From Paludibacteraceae bacterium (GTDB taxonomy: Bacteria; Bacteroidota; Bacteroidia; Bacteroidales; Paludibacteraceae): DNA of 18,703 bases. Positions 14,492 to 18,703 of this stretch are shown piece after piece; within the stretch, counting starts at the first letter, position 1, and each line of letters begins with the position of its first letter. The stretch is taken from the NCBI GenBank assembly GCA_947471245.1, contig CANIXM010000003.1, positions 1-18,703 on the forward strand, written 5' to 3'. The translations under genes and the position numbers were made by a program. Under the pieces are notes generated by a model. The model ran no database searches. It was not told the DNA's origin and saw nothing but the letters and a program-made list of their open reading frames with translations.

Positions 14492-15472
14492 TTATCCTCC
14501 AATCGATTGCATAGTTCTGGCATTGCCTGTAAAACTATGCACTTGTTTATGTGTTAATGCTTCTGCCAAAGCTTCTGCCAGCATATATGATTTTGTGTGT
14601 GCTTTAAGTTCTATTGCCTTTAAGCTGCTCAAACAGCCATAAATATTGCCATAGCTATCCAACCGCAAGCGATCGCAATCCTTGCAAAACGGCGTGGAGT
14701 CATTGGCTATAATTCCAAATGCTTGTTGACCTTGAATCTTCCAATAGTGTGCCGTAGCATGATTTTCTTTTGGCATTGCCAAGATTTCATATCGTTCCGA
14801 AATGGTATTCTGCATTTGTTCTTCCGAAAAGAAAAGCTCTTTATATGAATGGTGCAGAGGTCCCATGGGCATAAGTTCCAGAAAACGAATAAGAATATTT
14901 TTGCTCATTGCAAAATCGAGCAAGGGTAAAATTTGATGGTTGTTCACTCCTTTCAATATCACCGTATTGAGTTTTACTTCTAACCCGCAGGCAATGGCCG
15001 CATCGATAGATCTCAGTACATTGTCTAGGCCGGGGTTTCGGCTCATCTTTTCAAATGTTTCTTCATCCAACGCATCCAAAGATATATTTACAGAGCTTAA
15101 ACCTGCATCGCGTAATTTTTCTACCTTACTGTAAAGCATGTGACCATTTGTTGTCATAGCTATTTTTCGAACATTCAACTTCTTTATACCAGTAACAATG
15201 CTCAACAATTCAGGGTGAAGCATCGGTTCGCCACCAGTCAAGCGAATAGTTTCCAGTGCCAGTTCATTGTGCAGATTCGCTATTAATTGAAGCAATTCTG
15301 CGACAGGAATAATGGTCTGATTCTGTATATAATTCACTGACACAAACGACTGGTTTCCCGAATTCTTTTTCGATAATCCATCTGCACAATACAAACATCC
15401 GTAATTGCATTCATGGGTTAAGCTTACGCGAAGCTTTTTGAATGTTCTGCCGTATACATCGTTCGTCATCAT
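14492..15472 (-). CDS. moaA: GTP 3',8-cyclase MoaA (radical SAM)
   Basis: The 326-residue protein begins the molybdenum cofactor pathway by rearranging GTP. The radical SAM cluster motif is C22-X3-C26-X2-C29. A second [4Fe-4S] site near the C-terminus is C264-X2-C267-X13-C281, the exact MoaA spacing. The ending SIGG provides the Gly-Gly tail needed for activity, and RLTGGEPML (about 78-86) is the SAM-binding region. It overlaps the rubredoxin gene by 4 bases. Two adjacent ATG codons (15472 and 15469) are possible; AGGA lies directly before the first, so the second has slightly better spacing. The product works with MoaC, encoded farther down the operon. All key residues are present. Confidence 0.97.
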   Translation of the reverse strand: MMTNDVYGRTFKKLRVSLTHECNYGCLYCADGLSKKNSGNQSFVSVNYIQNQTIIPVAELLQLIANLHNELALETIRLTGGEPMLHPELLSIVTGIKKLNVRKIAMTTNGHMLYSKVEKLRDAGLSSVNISLDALDEETFEKMSRNPGLDNVLRSIDAAIACGLEVKLNTVILKGVNNHQILPLLDFAMSKNILIRFLELMPMGPLHHSYKELFFSEEQMQNTISERYEILAMPKENHATAHYWKIQGQQAFGIIANDSTPFCKDCDRLRLDSYGNIYGCLSSLKAIELKAHTKSYMLAEALAEALTHKQVHSFTGNARTMQSIGG

Positions 15473-16947
15473 TCCTGTGCGTTTTTAACTAATTGGTCGT
15501 AATAAACCGGTTTGAAATCAGCCTTAGGGGCATCGCACAACTGGCATTTAAAGGTTTGCGGCAGTTTGTCGAATTTCGTTCCAGCAGGAATATCGAAAGC
15601 AATCATTCCTTTCTTTTCGTCATAAACGGACTGGCAATGTTCACACTGGTAAACCAGAATTTTCGTTTCTTTTTTTTCAGGCTCCGTTTCAACAATCTCC
15701 GAATGCTGTAAATACTGACTGTAAAACTTTAACGTCAGTTTCTGCAATTCCGTTGGAATTCGATACCATGGCACAAAGGGTGAATATGTTATATATTCGC
15801 ACAGGTTAGGGTTGAAGTTTTTTGCATACCGGATTTTATAGACGGCAAATACATCTAGCCTGTTAAATAACTTAATACCAAACCGCCGTTCCAACTGAAT
15901 GGAATAAAAGGAGAAATCATTTTTTGCTTTTATTCCGAAAGTTAGACCATATACGCATACATCCACACGGTCGAAAGCCTTTACAATCAGTCGTTTTAGC
16001 CTTAACGCTGTCTTGTTTTTAAATGGCAAATGCCAGTTCATGTCAAAAGAAGAATGACGCATGTTAATTCCGAACTTACCTAGCAATAGATCCCAATGGA
16101 CTAGATCTTTTTCTGCAATTTCCTTAACCATAAACGATTTCCATGGTGTAATGCAGATTTTTGAGATGCCTGTTCGAAGGCACAACGCACACAGTTCCTC
16201 CAGAAAGTCAATTTCATATTCGTTATTGCGCCAATATAGTCCAGCCCAATAGTTCTTAGAAGCGTGCATTTTCCCAAACCCTTCGTAGTCATGACTGTGT
16301 TTGAAATCAAGCCTTGGTTCGCTCTCAATTTTTCGGTTGTTATATTCAATCCGATGTCTCAAAAACTCAAACCAATCCGACACATTTCCTCTTTTGAAAT
16401 CAGCCCAAAAGCGTTCAAAAGACTCTGCCAATAAACAAATATCATCGCTGTGTATCATCACTGGCCAGCGGACTGGAATTTCATCGTCTGTCCGACGGAT
16501 ATACAAATACCAATAATGCTCAATGGGAGAAGCAATGAAATTTAATTGGCCGAACATGATTGGAACTAAACTTTGTTCAGGATCTGCAATATTTACCCTT
16601 AATTTAGGTTGATAATTGAATCTCTCCAACACATACAAATAGTTTCCCGACGACAACCAAGAGGTTGAATTCATAATGTCAGCGGAGACATATGAAGATA
16701 CGATATTCTGGGATCGAAGTCCTTTATTGCCATAAACAATGTAATCGCTGTCAATTTTTTTGAATGCTGTTTGTATTTTGGACATTCGAGACTGTTTTAC
16801 CTCAAAAAGTAAATCTTGACGTGATCCAAAATGTACTTTTGAACTGCCTGCAAGCCTCACAATTTCCAGAATACGCGACAAATGTGAAGGCGTAAGAATT
16901 CCACCTTTAGCCAAAACCCTGATTGTTTGTTTCTTTCCTAAACTCAT
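15469..16947 (-). CDS. Degenerate nitrite/sulfite-reductase-fold protein fused to C-terminal rubredoxin
   Basis: The 492-residue protein has two parts. The last ~55 residues are a canonical rubredoxin: YQCEHCQSVYDEKKG, then GTKFDKLPQTFKCQLCDAPKADF, giving two C-X2-C iron-binding pairs. The main part resembles the NIR/SIR fold: residues ~8-60 read like its ferredoxin-like half-domain (AKGGILTPSHLSRIL, then GSRQDLLFEV), and a second half-domain-like stretch (YWAGLYW onward, about 240-330) has GISKICITPW. No C-X5-C ... C-X3-C siroheme/[4Fe-4S] ligand set is present, so it is probably not a reductase itself. It overlaps both neighbours by 4 bases, between the nitrate reductase and moaA, suggesting an electron-transfer or assembly role in nitrate reduction. 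The rubredoxin domain is certain; the fold of the rest is my reading. Confidence 0.8.
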   Translation of the reverse strand: MSLGKKQTIRVLAKGGILTPSHLSRILEIVRLAGSSKVHFGSRQDLLFEVKQSRMSKIQTAFKKIDSDYIVYGNKGLRSQNIVSSYVSADIMNSTSWLSSGNYLYVLERFNYQPKLRVNIADPEQSLVPIMFGQLNFIASPIEHYWYLYIRRTDDEIPVRWPVMIHSDDICLLAESFERFWADFKRGNVSDWFEFLRHRIEYNNRKIESEPRLDFKHSHDYEGFGKMHASKNYWAGLYWRNNEYEIDFLEELCALCLRTGISKICITPWKSFMVKEIAEKDLVHWDLLLGKFGINMRHSSFDMNWHLPFKNKTALRLKRLIVKAFDRVDVCVYGLTFGIKAKNDFSFYSIQLERRFGIKLFNRLDVFAVYKIRYAKNFNPNLCEYITYSPFVPWYRIPTELQKLTLKFYSQYLQHSEIVETEPEKKETKILVYQCEHCQSVYDEKKGMIAFDIPAGTKFDKLPQTFKCQLCDAPKADFKPVYYDQLVKNAQE

Positions 16948-18703
16948 AAGGCTAGAATGTTTTTCTGCGATTGTAAGAATGCTTCTATTTCAGGTCTGCA
17001 CTTTCCACATCCGGTTGCCGCTCCGGTAGCGGTCAGTAATTCCTCAAACGTGATATTGTTATTCTTCTCAATGGCTGCAAGTAAATTGCCTTCGCCTACT
17101 TTTCGACATTTACAAATTACTTTTCCCAGAGCTGTCAATGGAGCTTTGGGCTTGTTAGCCATATTGTATTTCAAGCGGGCTACCAGTATGGCTTTCACCT
17201 CTGGACGGCAGCTTCCGCAACCAGTTCCAGCTCCAGTAGCCTGGCACAATTTTTCAAAGTTGACGGTTTTATTATCAATTTCTTCCCATAAATTACCTTC
17301 ACCAACGCTGTTACACGTACAAACCAACCGACCTATAACCGGTTTTGTTGCTTTTCCTGTACGCAGTAATTGTTTCCGCTTTTCCGACAATTCTGTTTTT
17401 TGTTTGATAAGATCCTTAAACTCTGGAAACTCTGTTTTGTCACCCAGCAATATAGCACCCACCATAATGTTATTCTGAATAATACATTTTTTGTAATACC
17501 TGCTTGAACGATCGACTAAAACAATTTCTTCATAAGATCTATCATTTGTTGGCGTTTCTGTAATCCCAATGGTACAAAGTTCAAAACCAGAATATTTGAG
17601 AATGTTCACGTTGGTAGAACCTGAAAAATTGGCAGAAACATCGCCACATAAATGACGAGCTGCAACTATAGCTTGCTCCTCGGCCACAATGCTGATTCCG
17701 TATATTGTATCGTTGTGCTCGGCTATTTCACCAATGGCGTATATCGAGTCGACGTTAGTTTTTAGAACGTCATTTACTACCACGCCGCGTTGAACTTTTA
17801 TTCCCGCACCTTTTGCCAATTCGGTATTCGGGCTTATGCCAATGGCCACAATTACTGCATTTGCCTTGATTTTATGCCCACTCTTCAAAATAATCGTCAA
17901 CGAAGCATCTGAATTTTGAAGAATGGTTTCAACTTCATCATTTTGATAGAGATTTACACCACTTTCAAGCATTATTTCTTGAAGAATCTCCCCCGAAATC
18001 TTATCCAAATGCCGGTTCATTAGTCGGCCTACCCTGTTGACAACATGAATATCAATATCCTTCTCATTCAACGATGCAGCCATTTCAAGTCCAAGTAACC
18101 CAGCACCAACTAACACTACACTTTCGCCCGGTTGGATATGTTCCACAATGCGTTCGGCATCTCGGCGGCTTCGGATTGAGTATACTCCAGGAATATTCAT
18201 GTCAATGGCTGCGGAGATAGTCGCCTTGCTACCTGTTGCCAGAACTAACTTATCGTAGCTGTGCTCCACATTATTCGAGTCAACTACAACCTTGCGTTGA
18301 CTATCAATTCTATTCACCTGGTTATTGGTATGTAAAATCAAACTTAACTTCTCAAGTTCATCCTGACTTATTTTTTGTAAATCTTCCCAGGTTTTGGTCC
18401 CAAACATAAATTCCGGTAACGAAATGCGGTTGTAAAAAGGATCTGATTCATCTGAGAAAATATGAATTTCATCTTCGGATTTATACTCACGCATCGTGCT
18501 AACCAGTTTGAAAGCAGTATCACCAGCTCCAATGACAATGATTTTTTCAGCAGGTTTTACATATCGTCTAATATTAGCTATCGTATATTTAAAATCTGGT
18601 TCTTTGGATTGAGCATCCACTCTGGACGATGTCAGGTTGTTGGCCCTCAATAAGTCTGATCCTGCAATTTTACCCCAATGCATTGGGATGAAAATAATTC
18701 CTT
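16944..18703 (-). CDS. nasA: Assimilatory nitrate reductase, C-terminal part: Mo-domain end fused to NasB-like FAD domain and two BFD domains (partial)
   Basis: The frame stays open to the right edge, so the ATG at 18683 is not a true start. The first ~48 visible residues (PMHWGK, then ANNLTS and SKEPDFK) match the end of the molybdopterin dinucleotide-binding domain of assimilatory nitrate reductases. Next comes a FAD/NAD(P)H oxidoreductase domain with loops VIGAGDTA and VGAGLLGLEMA and an AIGEIA block, like NasB or the NirB N-terminus. Two BFD-type [2Fe-2S] domains end the protein (17127-17333 and 16947-17126), each with C-X-C and C-X2-C pairs. One chain could thus carry electrons from NAD(P)H to Mo and reduce nitrate to nitrite in the cytoplasm. 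It overlaps the rubredoxin gene by 4 bases. The symbol is by analogy; the N-terminal Mo part lies outside the window. Confidence 0.9.
   Translation of the reverse strand, partial: GIIFIPMHWGKIAGSDLLRANNLTSSRVDAQSKEPDFKYTIANIRRYVKPAEKIIVIGAGDTAFKLVSTMREYKSEDEIHIFSDESDPFYNRISLPEFMFGTKTWEDLQKISQDELEKLSLILHTNNQVNRIDSQRKVVVDSNNVEHSYDKLVLATGSKATISAAIDMNIPGVYSIRSRRDAERIVEHIQPGESVVLVGAGLLGLEMAASLNEKDIDIHVVNRVGRLMNRHLDKISGEILQEIMLESGVNLYQNDEVETILQNSDASLTIILKSGHKIKANAVIVAIGISPNTELAKGAGIKVQRGVVVNDVLKTNVDSIYAIGEIAEHNDTIYGISIVAEEQAIVAARHLCGDVSANFSGSTNVNILKYSGFELCTIGITETPTNDRSYEEIVLVDRSSRYYKKCIIQNNIMVGAILLGDKTEFPEFKDLIKQKTELSEKRKQLLRTGKATKPVIGRLVCTCNSVGEGNLWEEIDNKTVNFEKLCQATGAGTGCGSCRPEVKAILVARLKYNMANKPKAPLTALGKVICKCRKVGEGNLLAAIEKNNNITFEELLTATGAATGCGKCRPEIEAFLQSQKNILAL

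Overview
The window is AT-rich and carries gene families typical of Bacteroidota: a CrtI-type and GT2 carotenoid cassette, short or weak Shine-Dalgarno signals, a DUF4202 gene and NirB/NirD-type nitrite assimilation. I would place it in that phylum, but there is no rRNA or marker gene to fix the genus. No transposase, integrase, tRNA, rRNA or CRISPR array was seen.

Positions 1-4014 (+ strand) hold the end of a tightly packed carotenoid operon: the C-terminal tail of a membrane protein, a PlsC-type acyltransferase, a CruG/CrtQ-like membrane GT2 glycosyltransferase, an exported TPR-like protein and a CrtI/CrtD-family desaturase. The set fits the making of an acylated carotenoid glycoside in the style of salinixanthin. 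A very strong intrinsic terminator (4095-4141) closes it. A separate exported SOUL heme-binding protein follows (4241-4849).

Positions 4850-5421 are a 572-base stretch without a convincing gene. It holds an out-of-character GC-rich patch (about 4941-5116), a long palindrome at its right edge (5114-5144) and a pair of competing small hairpins (5231-5264). It leads into a Crp/FNR-family regulator (5422-6135) whose cysteine pattern resembles an oxygen-sensing [4Fe-4S] FNR.

Positions 6232-18703 (- strand) are one long, closely spaced assimilatory nitrate/nitrite and molybdenum cofactor operon, read right to left: nitrate reductase (C-terminal part of a fusion carrying its own FAD and two BFD domains), a siroheme-reductase-like protein fused to rubredoxin, moaA, moaD, moaE, DUF4202, nirB, nirD, a TauE/SafE permease, mobA, mobB-like, moeA, moaC and mog. 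Most junctions overlap by 1-4 bases or are separated by fewer than 20. The promoter and the N-terminal part of the nitrate reductase lie beyond the right edge.

The logic is coherent. Nitrate reductase needs a Mo-bis-MGD cofactor, which the interleaved moa/moe/mob/mog genes make. NirBD then reduces nitrite to ammonium with NAD(P)H. The convergent FNR-like regulator is a plausible but unproven controller. The least explained parts are the degenerate siroheme-fold/rubredoxin protein, DUF4202, the TPR protein in the carotenoid operon and the GC-rich intergenic patch. Not seen here: a nitrate transporter, siroheme synthesis genes and moeB.
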